Origin: Berkiella_A sp964633725
Lineage (GTDB): Bacteria > Pseudomonadota > Gammaproteobacteria > Berkiellales > Berkiellaceae
Length of the DNA stretch: 27,806 nt
Assembly: GCA_964633725.1 (NCBI GenBank)
Contig: CAZWHY010000043.1
Coordinates: 1 to 27,806, forward strand
Direction: 5' to 3'
The notes under the pieces were generated by a model that saw only the letters and a program-made list of their open reading frames with translations, was not told where the DNA came from and made no database searches. Positions 1 to 8,101 of this stretch are shown in pieces. How positions within the stretch are numbered: the stretch's first letter is position 1; each line of letters begins with the position of its first letter. The position numbers were made by a program, and so were the translations under genes.

Positions 1-38
1 AGATGGCTTGCTTAATGAGATGATAAAACGGTAAGTTA

Positions 39-434
39 TTACATGCCCATTCCTATAACCCCAACAAAAATATTATAGCCCGCCAAAGCAATGATAATAA
101 TCCACGTGCCCAGGGTACCAAAATAACGCCCTTTGGATATACCCGCCGAATGAGACAATCCCCATGCATGCCCAAGCCGGCACCCGACTAATAATACGCC
201 TGCAATATGCAATAATAGCGCAGATAAACCATTGCTCTCTGCTATAGCAAATAAAATTAAAGCAATCGGTATATACTCAATAGCATTGCCATGAACCCGC
301 ATTGCACGTATTAAGTGAGCGTTACCCTCATCTAGCAAGCCTATGCGATATTTTTTTCTGGCTCGCACAACATTAAACGCTAAGACTAGTATGAAACACG
401 CTAATAGAGAAGCATAAATCCCTGTGGTAATCAT
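39..434 (-). CDS. MAPEG-family small membrane protein (YecN-like)
   Basis: 131-aa integral membrane protein with about four hydrophobic segments (roughly residues 5-22, 54-70, 73-88 and 108-128). The conserved MAPEG signature is seen as RAMRVHGNAIEYIP at residues 43-56, containing the N50, E53 and P56 expected in the family. Length and motif match the E. coli YecN subgroup as I recall it. MAPEG proteins include glutathione-dependent eicosanoid and detoxification enzymes, but the bacterial YecN subgroup has no settled reaction, so glutathione-linked chemistry is only a possibility. The ATG is preceded by AAGGAT at a good distance. It lies 55 nt downstream of the hydratase-like gene on the same strand and may share its transcript; the gap is filled by an A/T heptamer repeat. 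Confidence 0.85.
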   Translation of the reverse strand: MITTGIYASLLACFILVLAFNVVRARKKYRIGLLDEGNAHLIRAMRVHGNAIEYIPIALILFAIAESNGLSALLLHIAGVLLVGCRLGHAWGLSHSAGISKGRYFGTLGTWIIIIALAGYNIFVGVIGMGM

Positions 435-455
435 TTGCTATCCTTAGCTTATATC

Positions 456-482
456 TTATTTATTATTTATTATTTATTATTA
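456..482. repeat. A/T heptamer tandem repeat
   Basis: Three perfect copies of TTATTTA (456-462, 463-469, 470-476) followed by a partial copy to 482, lying between the hydratase-like gene and the MAPEG gene. The 7-nt period is directly visible. Function is unknown; it may be a slippage-prone spacer. The same period occurs on both sides of nuoI further along. Confidence 0.8.
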
Positions 483-489
483 AAAAAAT

Positions 490-1323
490 TTATTCTATTA
501 CTCTAAATTCTATTGCAGAACCTTTATTGTATTGTATTTTATATTCACCCACTTTTGCGGTTGTCATACCACCTAGGGCACCGGTAATTAGAATGTTGTC
601 TTTTTCTATTACCCAACCATGGGAGAGTACTTGATTCACTAACCATCTTAGTGCTTCCCATTGATCGCCCAAAGCATCTTTTCCCTGTCCTTGCAAGATG
701 ATTTGATTATTATACATGACAGAAACAGAGATGCTGTTAACATCCTGCCCTAGCCAACTCGAGTCCATGTCCGGTAAAAAATACGATGCACCGCCATTAG
801 CTGCCACTAAATCCATACCATCTACCGGCTTTGATGCAAAGGTCACTTCAGGTAGTTCTATTACAGGCACAATTTGGCTAATATAGTTTTTCAGCTCTGC
901 TATTGAATTTACTTTTTTATGTATTTTTTCTTTGACAATATAACCAAGCTCAGCCTCAATCATCAATCCATTCATCTTAGATAGAGAAAAAGTTGCATGC
1001 TTTTTTGTTGCCCCTTCACTAAATAAGACCCCAAAAATAGGACGATTGATATTAAATCTTGCTTGGGCATCATCAGAAGTTAAACCTGCTTTAAAACCTG
1101 CTATTTTGTCTTTATTCAACCTAGAGCGCACATAGGCTCTTTGCACTTCATAAGCGGCTGACATATCCATTTTATGGGATAATGATAGGTTAGGTAATGG
1201 CTTTTGTTCTTCAAACGCTTGGTACACCTTGCCCGCCATAACATCAATGTCTGAAGCGGCCTCCAAAGATGGCATACAAAACCATAATCCAACAACAGTG
1301 ATCGTCGATATCAAGCGAATCAT
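490..1323 (-). CDS. Exported 2-keto-4-pentenoate hydratase-like protein (FAH superfamily)
   Basis: 277 aa. The fold is that of the MhpD/fumarylacetoacetate hydrolase superfamily, whose members hydrate 2-hydroxypenta-2,4-dienoate or decarboxylate oxo-acids in aromatic meta-cleavage pathways. Visible family marks are GFKAGLTS (76-83), RPIFGVLF (94-101), IEAELGY (122-128), VPVIELPE (152-159), and the C-terminal LGDQWEALRWLVN and ILITGALG. The probable divalent-metal ligands E123, E125 and E156 are present. Unusually, residues 1-22 look like a Sec signal peptide: an Arg near the start, a hydrophobic core, then PSLEA before Ala-Ser. This predicts a periplasmic or secreted protein, whereas MhpD is cytoplasmic. 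The ATG has GAGG upstream. No other aromatic-degradation gene is in view, so the substrate cannot be named. It is followed by the MAPEG gene. Confidence 0.8.
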   Translation of the reverse strand: MIRLISTITVVGLWFCMPSLEAASDIDVMAGKVYQAFEEQKPLPNLSLSHKMDMSAAYEVQRAYVRSRLNKDKIAGFKAGLTSDDAQARFNINRPIFGVLFSEGATKKHATFSLSKMNGLMIEAELGYIVKEKIHKKVNSIAELKNYISQIVPVIELPEVTFASKPVDGMDLVAANGGASYFLPDMDSSWLGQDVNSISVSVMYNNQIILQGQGKDALGDQWEALRWLVNQVLSHGWVIEKDNILITGALGGMTTAKVGEYKIQYNKGSAIEFRVIE

Positions 1324-1353
1324 ACAAACCTCAAAATAATGTGATTACTCTTA

Positions 1354-1362
1354 ATTCTAACA
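1354..1362 (-). promoter_or_regulatory. Candidate extended -10 promoter for the hydratase-like gene
   Basis: On the minus strand TGTTAGAAT matches an extended -10 element (TGn followed by TAGAAT, one mismatch to TATAAT), about 30 nt upstream of the start codon. No convincing -35 box is seen at 17 nt, as is common with extended -10 promoters. The strong terminator after pnp lies upstream, so this gene needs its own promoter. Confidence 0.4.
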
Positions 1363-1476
1363 AATTTTAACAAAAAAGTTGAGCAGATAATTCCCCATCA
1401 ACCTTTTGTTTTATAACATTTAATTTTGTCTTGACCATTCTGTACCGCAGCAAAAATAAATTGATACCAACGAAAT

Positions 1477-1512
1477 AAAAAAAAACCACCTAACTCTTAG
1501 AGTTAGATGGTT
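1477..1512 (-). terminator. Intrinsic terminator of the rimP-pnp operon
   Basis: Just after the pnp stop codon, arms 1484-1497 and 1499-1512 form a 14-bp stem with a single G-U pair; the innermost pairs must open to make a loop. On the minus strand it is followed at once by a run of seven U. The opposite strand has no U tract, so it terminates leftward transcription only. Confidence 0.92.
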
Positions 1513-1533
1513 CTTGAAAAAATAGAATGGACT

Positions 1534-3654
1534 CTATTCTTCGTTCACAGTCACCGCAACACCTTCCATGTCTTTGGTGCTCAATTTAATACGACCTTGC
1601 CTATCTACTTCCAATACTTTTACGTTCAGTACTTGGCCGACAGATAACACTTGGTGTATATCACTGATACGCTCATTAGAGATTTGTGAAATATGCAATA
1701 AACCATCTTTGCCTGGCAGAATATTCACAAAAGCACCAAAGTCGACTAAACGTACGATTTTACCTTCGTACACTTGATTGGCTTTGACTTCTACGGTGAA
1801 CAGCTTAATGCGGCGTTGTGCTTCATCGCAAGATTGTTGATCTTTCGCGACAATATTAATACTGCCATCATCTTCGATATCAATGTTCGTGCCTGTTTCT
1901 TCTATAAGCGCACGAATCGTAGCGCCACCCTTACCGATAATATCTCTGATTTTATCAGGGTTGACTTTCATTGTGTGCACACGAGGCGCAAACTCAGACA
2001 ACTCAGTACGTGGCTGCGCTAATGCAGTGTTCATGATACCTAAAATATGTTCACGACCTACTTTAGCTTGTGCTAGAGCCACGTCCATAATATCTTTAGT
2101 AATACCATCTATTTTAATATCCATTTGCAAAGCAGTGATACCTTTGTCAGTACCAGCTACTTTGAAATCCATATCACCTAAGTGATCTTCATCACCTAGA
2201 ATATCAGACAATACAGCAAATTTATCGCCTTCTTTGATCAGCCCCATAGCAATACCAGCAACAGGTGCTTTTAACGGAACGCCTGCATCCATCAAAGCTA
2301 AGCTACTACCGCAAACACTCGCCATAGAACTAGAGCCATTTGATTCTGTGATTTCAGATACAACACGCATCACATAAGGAAAATCTTTTTGATCGGGCAT
2401 AATGGCTTTTAACGCACGTTTGGCCAAATTACCATGACCAATTTCACGACGCTTAGGACTACCCACCATACCAGCTTCACCGACGCAATAAGGCGGGAAG
2501 TTGTAATGTAACATGAAGCTTTCTTTTCTTTCGCCTGAGGCACTATCGATAATTTGTGCATCACGGCTCGTACCAAATGTACAAACTACAATAGCTTGTG
2601 TTTCACCTCGTGTAAAACAAGCTGAACCATGCGTTCTAGGCAAAACGCCTGTTTGGACAGCAATTTGTCTAACCGTTTCAGTATTCCGGCCATCAATTCT
2701 GGGTTCACCGGCTAAAATTCTACTACGCACAATTCTTTTTTCAAGCGTGCTAATCGCGCCAGAAATTTCTGATTTTTCGAATGCAGCATTACCTTCAGAA
2801 TCTACTTCTGAAAGAATTTTCTCAACAAACTCTTTTCTAAGCGCTTTCAATTTAGGATAACGAGCGGTTTTATCTGCTAACAAATATGCTTCTGTTAGTT
2901 GCTCTTTTGCTAGAGATGATACTTTATCTGCCAAAACTGTATTTTCAACAGGTGTTTCCCAAACCCAAGCAGGCTTGCCAACTTCTACTTTCATCTCTGC
3001 AATCGCTTTAATCACAATCTGCATTTGCTCATGGCCATACATAACTGCTTTTAACATGATGTCTTCTGATTGTTCTTGTGCATCAGATTCAACCATTAAT
3101 ACAGAGCTCGCTGTACCTGCAACCACTAAATCTAATTGAGAATTTTCAAGCTGCGATTTCGTAGGATTAATCACAAATTCATTGTCGATATAACCTACGC
3201 GTGCGCCACCAATTGGTCCCGCAAAAGGAATCCCTGAAATAGCCAGGGCCGCAGATGCACCAATCATTGCTGGAATATCAGGATTAATTTCTGGATTAAT
3301 CGACATAACCGTTGCAATAACTTGCACTTCATTCATGAAGCCATTAGGAAATAATGGTCTCAGAGGTCTGTCAATTAAACGAGCCGTCAAGGTTTCAAAT
3401 TCTGATGGACGACCTTCTCTTTTAAAGAAGCCACCAGGAATTTTTCCTGCAGCATACATTCTTTCTTGGTAGTTTACAGTTAATGGGAAAAAGGGACGAC
3501 CTTCTACCACATCTTCTATACCTACTACTGTTACTAATACAACGGTGCCTTCCATGTTTACCATAACGGCACCCGTTGCTTGTTTGGCCACCACGCCGGT
3601 TTCTAAACTAACCGTGTGATCGCCATACTGAAAGGTCTTGACGCAAGTTGTCAC
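1534..3654 (-). CDS. pnp: Polyribonucleotide nucleotidyltransferase (PNPase)
   Basis: 706 aa, close to the ~711 aa of E. coli. PNPase degrades RNA 3' to 5' using phosphate and is a degradosome partner in many gammaproteobacteria. Domains in order: RNase PH-like 1 (about 12-145), all-helical linker (about 150-310), RNase PH-like 2 (about 320-545) with the KRREIGHG loop (401-408), phosphate-binding NGSSS (439-443) and catalytic Asp residues D488 and D494 in LGDEDHLGD; KH domain with GKGG (574-577); S1 domain (about 628-698). The start is GTG, supported by AAGGAA about 8 nt upstream and by alignment of the N-terminus with the family. It is the last gene of the operon, 40 nt after rpsO, with no terminator between and a strong one after it. 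Confidence 0.98.
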   Translation of the reverse strand: MTTCVKTFQYGDHTVSLETGVVAKQATGAVMVNMEGTVVLVTVVGIEDVVEGRPFFPLTVNYQERMYAAGKIPGGFFKREGRPSEFETLTARLIDRPLRPLFPNGFMNEVQVIATVMSINPEINPDIPAMIGASAALAISGIPFAGPIGGARVGYIDNEFVINPTKSQLENSQLDLVVAGTASSVLMVESDAQEQSEDIMLKAVMYGHEQMQIVIKAIAEMKVEVGKPAWVWETPVENTVLADKVSSLAKEQLTEAYLLADKTARYPKLKALRKEFVEKILSEVDSEGNAAFEKSEISGAISTLEKRIVRSRILAGEPRIDGRNTETVRQIAVQTGVLPRTHGSACFTRGETQAIVVCTFGTSRDAQIIDSASGERKESFMLHYNFPPYCVGEAGMVGSPKRREIGHGNLAKRALKAIMPDQKDFPYVMRVVSEITESNGSSSMASVCGSSLALMDAGVPLKAPVAGIAMGLIKEGDKFAVLSDILGDEDHLGDMDFKVAGTDKGITALQMDIKIDGITKDIMDVALAQAKVGREHILGIMNTALAQPRTELSEFAPRVHTMKVNPDKIRDIIGKGGATIRALIEETGTNIDIEDDGSINIVAKDQQSCDEAQRRIKLFTVEVKANQVYEGKIVRLVDFGAFVNILPGKDGLLHISQISNERISDIHQVLSVGQVLNVKVLEVDRQGRIKLSTKDMEGVAVTVNEE

Positions 3655-3694
3655 TAGTGGATTCCTTTTGGGATTAATTCAAATAACGAAAGAC

Positions 3695-3964
3695 TTAACG
3701 ACGTAAGCCTAAACTACTGAGCATTTTTTTATAGGTTTCGACCTTAGTCCGCTTGAGATAATCAAGCAATTTGCGTCTTTTCGCCACTAATGTCATCAAC
3801 CCACGACGGGAATGCTTATCTTTTTTATGCTCCCGAAGATGTTCAGTCAAATAATTAATTCTGGACGTCAACAAAGCAACCTGAACTTCTGGTGAACCGG
3901 TGTCGCCATCAAACCGTCGAAAACCTTCCACAATTTGGGCCTTAGCCTGAACTGACAATGTCAT
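3695..3964 (-). CDS. rpsO: 30S ribosomal protein S15
   Basis: 89 aa, the standard S15 length, binding the 16S rRNA central domain early in 30S assembly. Family marks are GDTGSPEVQVALLTSRI (20-36), LTEHLREHKKDKHSRRGL and the basic C-terminal YLKRTKVETYKKM. The ATG has AGGAG 6 nt upstream. It sits between truB and pnp as in most gammaproteobacteria. The 166-nt upstream gap has its own candidate promoter, so S15 can probably be expressed apart from the upstream genes. In E. coli S15 represses its own translation through a leader pseudoknot; I could not establish that structure here. Confidence 0.98.
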   Translation of the reverse strand: MTLSVQAKAQIVEGFRRFDGDTGSPEVQVALLTSRINYLTEHLREHKKDKHSRRGLMTLVAKRRKLLDYLKRTKVETYKKMLSSLGLRR

Positions 3965-4039
3965 ATACCACTCCTAACACGACATAAATATTATTAAGTT
4001 AGTTAATGCATCTATACTGATTTAAATAAATGCTCCCGA

Positions 4040-4048
4040 ATTCTACCA
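4040..4048 (-). promoter_or_regulatory. Candidate rpsO promoter (extended -10)
   Basis: Minus strand reads TGGTAGAAT, an extended -10 element (TGn plus TAGAAT), about 76 nt before the rpsO start. No good -35 is seen. The surrounding 166-nt truB-rpsO gap holds no other gene; it also contains the 10-bp palindrome GATAATTATC near 4104-4113, without a U tract. Confidence 0.45.
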
Positions 4049-4130
4049 TAAGAATTACACAGTAAATAGTGTCTTAGGCTTGTTTCATGGCAATTCCAAG
4101 GGCTGATAATTATCTGGGTATTAAGAATAG

Positions 4131-5048
4131 CTAATTAGTCCGCAACAACCGTCTAGGTGTTAAACGCCCACCAGACAACACTTCTCCAACCCCAATAAAT
4201 TCGCCTGATGGTTCTTTTAGAGACACCCAGCCATTGTTATATTGCTGACACAAATTGACCATGCGTCCAAACTTTAGCTCATTGGTTTCTGCTTGGCTCA
4301 ATATAATCTCAGGGTAACCATTCAAAGCAAATTGAGCAGGCAACAAATATGACAAAGATGGCTTATTTGTTAAATCATCCAAAGTAATCATAGTGCATTG
4401 CTTAAAAGCCCCCGCCCATAATCTTCTTAAGACGATAACATGTGCACCGCAGCCTAATGCCTGACCGATATCCTCTACCAAGGTACGAATATACGTGCCC
4501 TTACTACATTCTACGCTCAATGAAAGCGTTGCGCCCACGCTATCTTGCGTAAAGCCTTCTAATCCTAGCTTATGAATGCGAATATTACGACTGGGACGCT
4601 CAATCTCTATACCCTGACGGGCTAATTTATATAAGGGCTGACCTTTATGCTTTAAAGCTGAATACATGGGGGGAATTTGAGAAATATCGCCTTTAAAGGG
4701 CTGTAAAACTTCCATCAGCATCGCCTGACTCAAAGTTGGGACTGGCTTGCTCTTTGAAACGGCTCCTTCACTATCGCCCGTTGGTGTCGTTTCCCCTAGC
4801 TTAGCCACAACGTGATAGCATTTATCAGAGTCTAATAAAAATCGAGCAAACTTCGTTGCTTCACCAAAACATAATGGCAACATACCGCTCGCAAGCGGAT
4901 CTAAACTGCCAGTATGCCCTGCTTTTTTAATACCAAGCGCTCTTTTAGCCAAAGTTAATACTTGATTAGAAGACAAACCTGTAGGCTTGTCCAATAATAA
5001 AATACCACTCGTGCTGGATTGAGGAAGCGTTTTAGAAGGGAACGACAT
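4131..5048 (-). CDS. truB: tRNA pseudouridine(55) synthase
   Basis: 305 aa. Converts U55 in the T-arm of tRNAs to pseudouridine. The N-terminal GILLLDKPTGLSSN (15-28) and the catalytic-loop motif GHTGSLDPLASG, with nucleophile D50, are present, followed by YSALKHKGQPLYKLAR, the RNA-binding region, and KGTYIRTLVEDIG. The C-terminal 50 residues form the usual small PUA-like extension. It lies 9 nt after rbfA. The ribosome-binding site is weak (AGAG inside the end of rbfA), so translation is probably coupled to rbfA. Length and motifs are normal. Confidence 0.97.
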   Translation of the reverse strand: MSFPSKTLPQSSTSGILLLDKPTGLSSNQVLTLAKRALGIKKAGHTGSLDPLASGMLPLCFGEATKFARFLLDSDKCYHVVAKLGETTPTGDSEGAVSKSKPVPTLSQAMLMEVLQPFKGDISQIPPMYSALKHKGQPLYKLARQGIEIERPSRNIRIHKLGLEGFTQDSVGATLSLSVECSKGTYIRTLVEDIGQALGCGAHVIVLRRLWAGAFKQCTMITLDDLTNKPSLSYLLPAQFALNGYPEIILSQAETNELKFGRMVNLCQQYNNGWVSLKEPSGEFIGVGEVLSGGRLTPRRLLRTN

Positions 5049-5057
5049 ACAAAAACT

Positions 5058-5447
5058 CTAATCTGACTGGCTATCTATATCTCTAGATGCAACGCTTCGA
5101 TCACGCATGATAGCATCATCAATGATTCGGCTAATATGATTCGCACGAATAGTTGTATCATCAAAAATAAATTTTAATGCCGGAATAGTTCTAATTTGGA
5201 TTTTTTTAGACAACTGCTTTCGAAGAAATCCAGCGGCACGATTCAAAACCAGAACCGATTCTTTTGCTTGTTCTTCATCTATTACCGTAAAATATACCTT
5301 TGCATATTTTAGATCTTTAGAGGCAACCACATCTGTCACCGTGATCATACCCACTCTGGGATCTTTTATTTCTTGCTGAATCAGCAGTGCAATCTCTCTT
5401 TGCATGAGATCTTGCACTCTATCAATACGACTAAAATCTTTTGGCAT
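5058..5447 (-). CDS. rbfA: 30S ribosome-binding factor A
   Basis: 129 aa, single KH-like domain. RbfA binds the 30S neck near 16S helix 1 and helps late maturation and cold adaptation. Family marks are SRIDRVQDLMQREIALL near the N-terminus, DPRVGMITVTDV (34-45), LNRAAGFLRKQL (68-79; carries the AxG kink) and IPALKFIFDDT (88-98). ATG with AGGAT upstream; 13 nt after infB. The acidic, Ser-rich tail after residue 115 is typical of a disordered end. Confidence 0.96.
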   Translation of the reverse strand: MPKDFSRIDRVQDLMQREIALLIQQEIKDPRVGMITVTDVVASKDLKYAKVYFTVIDEEQAKESVLVLNRAAGFLRKQLSKKIQIRTIPALKFIFDDTTIRANHISRIIDDAIMRDRSVASRDIDSQSD

Positions 5448-5460
5448 CTACAATATCCTA

Positions 5461-8079
5461 CTACAATTCTAATTCAGACTTAACTTCCACTTTTTCGAAA
5501 GCTTCTATCATGTCCCCAACCTTCACATCGTTATAGTTTTTGACGCCAATACCACACTCCATGCCAGATCGAACATCTTTTGCATCTTCTTTAAAGCGAC
5601 GCAAGGACTCTAACTGCCCCTCATAAATCACTATCTCGTTTCTTAATACACGAATAGGTAGATTACGCTTCATGGTACCTTCTACCACCATACAACCTGC
5701 AATAGAGCCAATTTTAGAAGAACGAAATACGTCACGCACTTCTGCTAATCCAACAATTTCCTCTTTGAATTTTGGCCCTATCATGCCATGGATAGACGAT
5801 TTAATGGCATCAATAATATCGTAAATAATACTATAGTAATAAATCGAGATGCCTTCTTTTGTTGCTAGCTTTCTAGCGCTGGCATCAGCCCGTACATTAA
5901 AGCCAATGATAATCGCTTGTGAGGCCATTGCTAAATTGACATCAGATTCATTCAAACCACCCACACCTTTGGAAACCACTTTCACAGCGACTTCTTCGTT
6001 GGATAATTGCTCTAATACATCTCCCAAAGCCTCAACAGAGCCTTGAACGTCTGCTTTCACGAGAATATTAAGCTGCTTGACTTCGCCTGTTTCCATGCGA
6101 GTCATAAAGCCTTCTAGTTTGGAAGCATGTTGGCGAGCCAAACGCAGTTCACGACCTTTACTTTCCCTGAACAACGCAATTTCACGCGCTTTACGCTCAT
6201 CTTTCACAACGGTTAATTCATCCCCTGCATGCGGGGCACCGGATAAGCCAATCACCTCAACCGGGATAGATGGACCCGCTTGTACAATATTTTTACCGCA
6301 ATCACTACTCATGTTACGAACACGGCCATAATGTATGCCCGCAATAACAATATCACCCTTGTGCAATGTGCCTTGCTGTACCAAAACGGTAGCCACTGCC
6401 CCGCGTCCTTTGTCTATACGCGATTCAATAACAATTCCGCTTGCAGGACAATTAGAAATAGCACCAAGCTCTAACACTTCTGCTTGCAACAAAATAGCAT
6501 CTAAAAGCTCGTCAATACCTTGCCCTGTTTTCGCAGAAACAGACACAAACATATAGTCGCCGCCCCAGGCTTCACCAATCACTCCGTGCTGGGACAATTC
6601 TGTTTTGACGCGATCCAGGTCAAAACCTTCTTTATCCACTTTATTGATAGCAACAATCATCGGCACATTCGCCGCTTTTGCATGCTGAATGGCCTCTATT
6701 GTTTGAGGTTTAACACCATCATCTGCCGCAACAATCAAAACAACAATATCTGTACATTTTGCACCACGTGCACGCATCGCACTAAACGCCGCATGGCCTG
6801 GTGTATCCAAAAAGGTAACCGTACCTTTATCTGTTTTCACAGAATAAGCACCGATGTGCTGAGTAATACCACCGGCTTCACCAGCCGCAACTTTGGTACG
6901 GCGAATATAATCTAATAAAGATGTTTTACCATGATCAACGTGTCCCATAATCGTCACAATAGGCGCACGAGTCACTGTATCCCCTTCATGTTCAATATTT
7001 AACTGATCTTCTACTGAATCTGTTTTTTGCAATACGGGTTTATGCCCTAAGTCTTCACAAACCAAAACAGCCGTATCTTGATCAAGCGCCTGATTAATCG
7101 TTGCCATCACGCCCATTTTCATTAATGCTTTAACAACTTCTACACCTTTAATAGACATTTTCTGTGCTAAGTCACTCACGCTAATAGACTCAGGCACCAC
7201 AACATCTTTTACTTGGGGCTGTGTAGGTTTCTCAAAACCATGTTTTGTTAAAACTTCTTGTTTCTTGTGTCTATCTTTACCACCACGTCTTCTCTTACCA
7301 CCGCGATCATCTGGTCTGCCCTGATCCATACGACGGCCTTTCTTAGCCCCTTTGGATGATTTGGTCTTCTTCGACGCGTTCTCTTTTGTAAATTTCTTCT
7401 CAGGAGCCGCCGCTGGTTTTTTGAGCTCTGCTTGTTTTTTATAATTCTCATCCGGCTGAGAGACTATTCTCAAACCGCGTGGTGCAACGACTGGTTGCCT
7501 CTTTGATTGTGCTTGCTCAGATGGTTTAGCATTCACCACATCCACAGGCTTAGTATTCGCTTTCACATCACTAATCGGTGCCACAACTTCAACAAAAGCC
7601 TCTATTTTTTCTGGTGCTTCTGGTGGAACACTCTCTTTATCTAAAGAAACGGTTAACGCAGGCTCTATTACTAGCTCTGCAGACTCAACAGCTTGGATCG
7701 CAGCAGGTATTGAGATCTTAGTATCTGTCGCTTCATCAGCCGTATCAACCGCATTTTCTTCCACAGCGTCTGTCTTAGGCTCATCAGATGGCTGAGCGCG
7801 ACGTATGAACTTGCGCTTTTTCCGTCTAACAATTTTCGTACCGTTAAGTTCACTAACTTCTTCTCGGGTAACCGTAAATTGTGTAACCCCACCATCAACA
7901 ACTTTAGCATCGCCATGATCAAGCTTTAGCTTCTCAAGCAATTTTTGTTTTTGTTCATCGGTCATGGGATGCTTTACACCTTTTTCACACGGAATACCTG
8001 CCGCTTTTAATTGTTCCAATAACCGCTCAGGAGAAATCTTTAATTTCTCTGCATATTGTTCGACAGATATATCAGCCAT
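5461..8079 (-). CDS. infB: Translation initiation factor IF-2
   Basis: 872 aa from the chosen start. IF-2 is the GTPase that places fMet-tRNA on the 30S and promotes subunit joining. Domains: IF2-N (about 1-53), a long charged low-complexity linker (about 60-300) with a strongly basic patch before the second N-domain, G domain with GHVDHGKT (379-386), DTPGH (425-429), NKVD (479-482) and SAK (515-517), then beta-barrel and fMet-tRNA-binding domains. The open frame extends 28 codons further upstream into nusA, but I chose the internal ATG at 8079: the N-terminus then reads MADISVEQYAEKLKIS as in the family, GGAG lies 6 nt upstream, and the gene starts 22 nt after the nusA stop. Placement after the initiator tRNA and nusA is the conserved operon order. 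Confidence 0.97.
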   Translation of the reverse strand: MADISVEQYAEKLKISPERLLEQLKAAGIPCEKGVKHPMTDEQKQKLLEKLKLDHGDAKVVDGGVTQFTVTREEVSELNGTKIVRRKKRKFIRRAQPSDEPKTDAVEENAVDTADEATDTKISIPAAIQAVESAELVIEPALTVSLDKESVPPEAPEKIEAFVEVVAPISDVKANTKPVDVVNAKPSEQAQSKRQPVVAPRGLRIVSQPDENYKKQAELKKPAAAPEKKFTKENASKKTKSSKGAKKGRRMDQGRPDDRGGKRRRGGKDRHKKQEVLTKHGFEKPTQPQVKDVVVPESISVSDLAQKMSIKGVEVVKALMKMGVMATINQALDQDTAVLVCEDLGHKPVLQKTDSVEDQLNIEHEGDTVTRAPIVTIMGHVDHGKTSLLDYIRRTKVAAGEAGGITQHIGAYSVKTDKGTVTFLDTPGHAAFSAMRARGAKCTDIVVLIVAADDGVKPQTIEAIQHAKAANVPMIVAINKVDKEGFDLDRVKTELSQHGVIGEAWGGDYMFVSVSAKTGQGIDELLDAILLQAEVLELGAISNCPASGIVIESRIDKGRGAVATVLVQQGTLHKGDIVIAGIHYGRVRNMSSDCGKNIVQAGPSIPVEVIGLSGAPHAGDELTVVKDERKAREIALFRESKGRELRLARQHASKLEGFMTRMETGEVKQLNILVKADVQGSVEALGDVLEQLSNEEVAVKVVSKGVGGLNESDVNLAMASQAIIIGFNVRADASARKLATKEGISIYYYSIIYDIIDAIKSSIHGMIGPKFKEEIVGLAEVRDVFRSSKIGSIAGCMVVEGTMKRNLPIRVLRNEIVIYEGQLESLRRFKEDAKDVRSGMECGIGVKNYNDVKVGDMIEAFEKVEVKSELEL

Positions 8080-8101
8080 CAGCATCTCCGCAACTTGCGT
8101 C

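Noticed and set aside
1568..2860. Plus-strand open frames opposite pnp, and similar ones opposite infB, nusA and the nuo genes
   Set aside because: They are antisense shadows of well-identified genes, without ribosome-binding sites or recognisable protein features.
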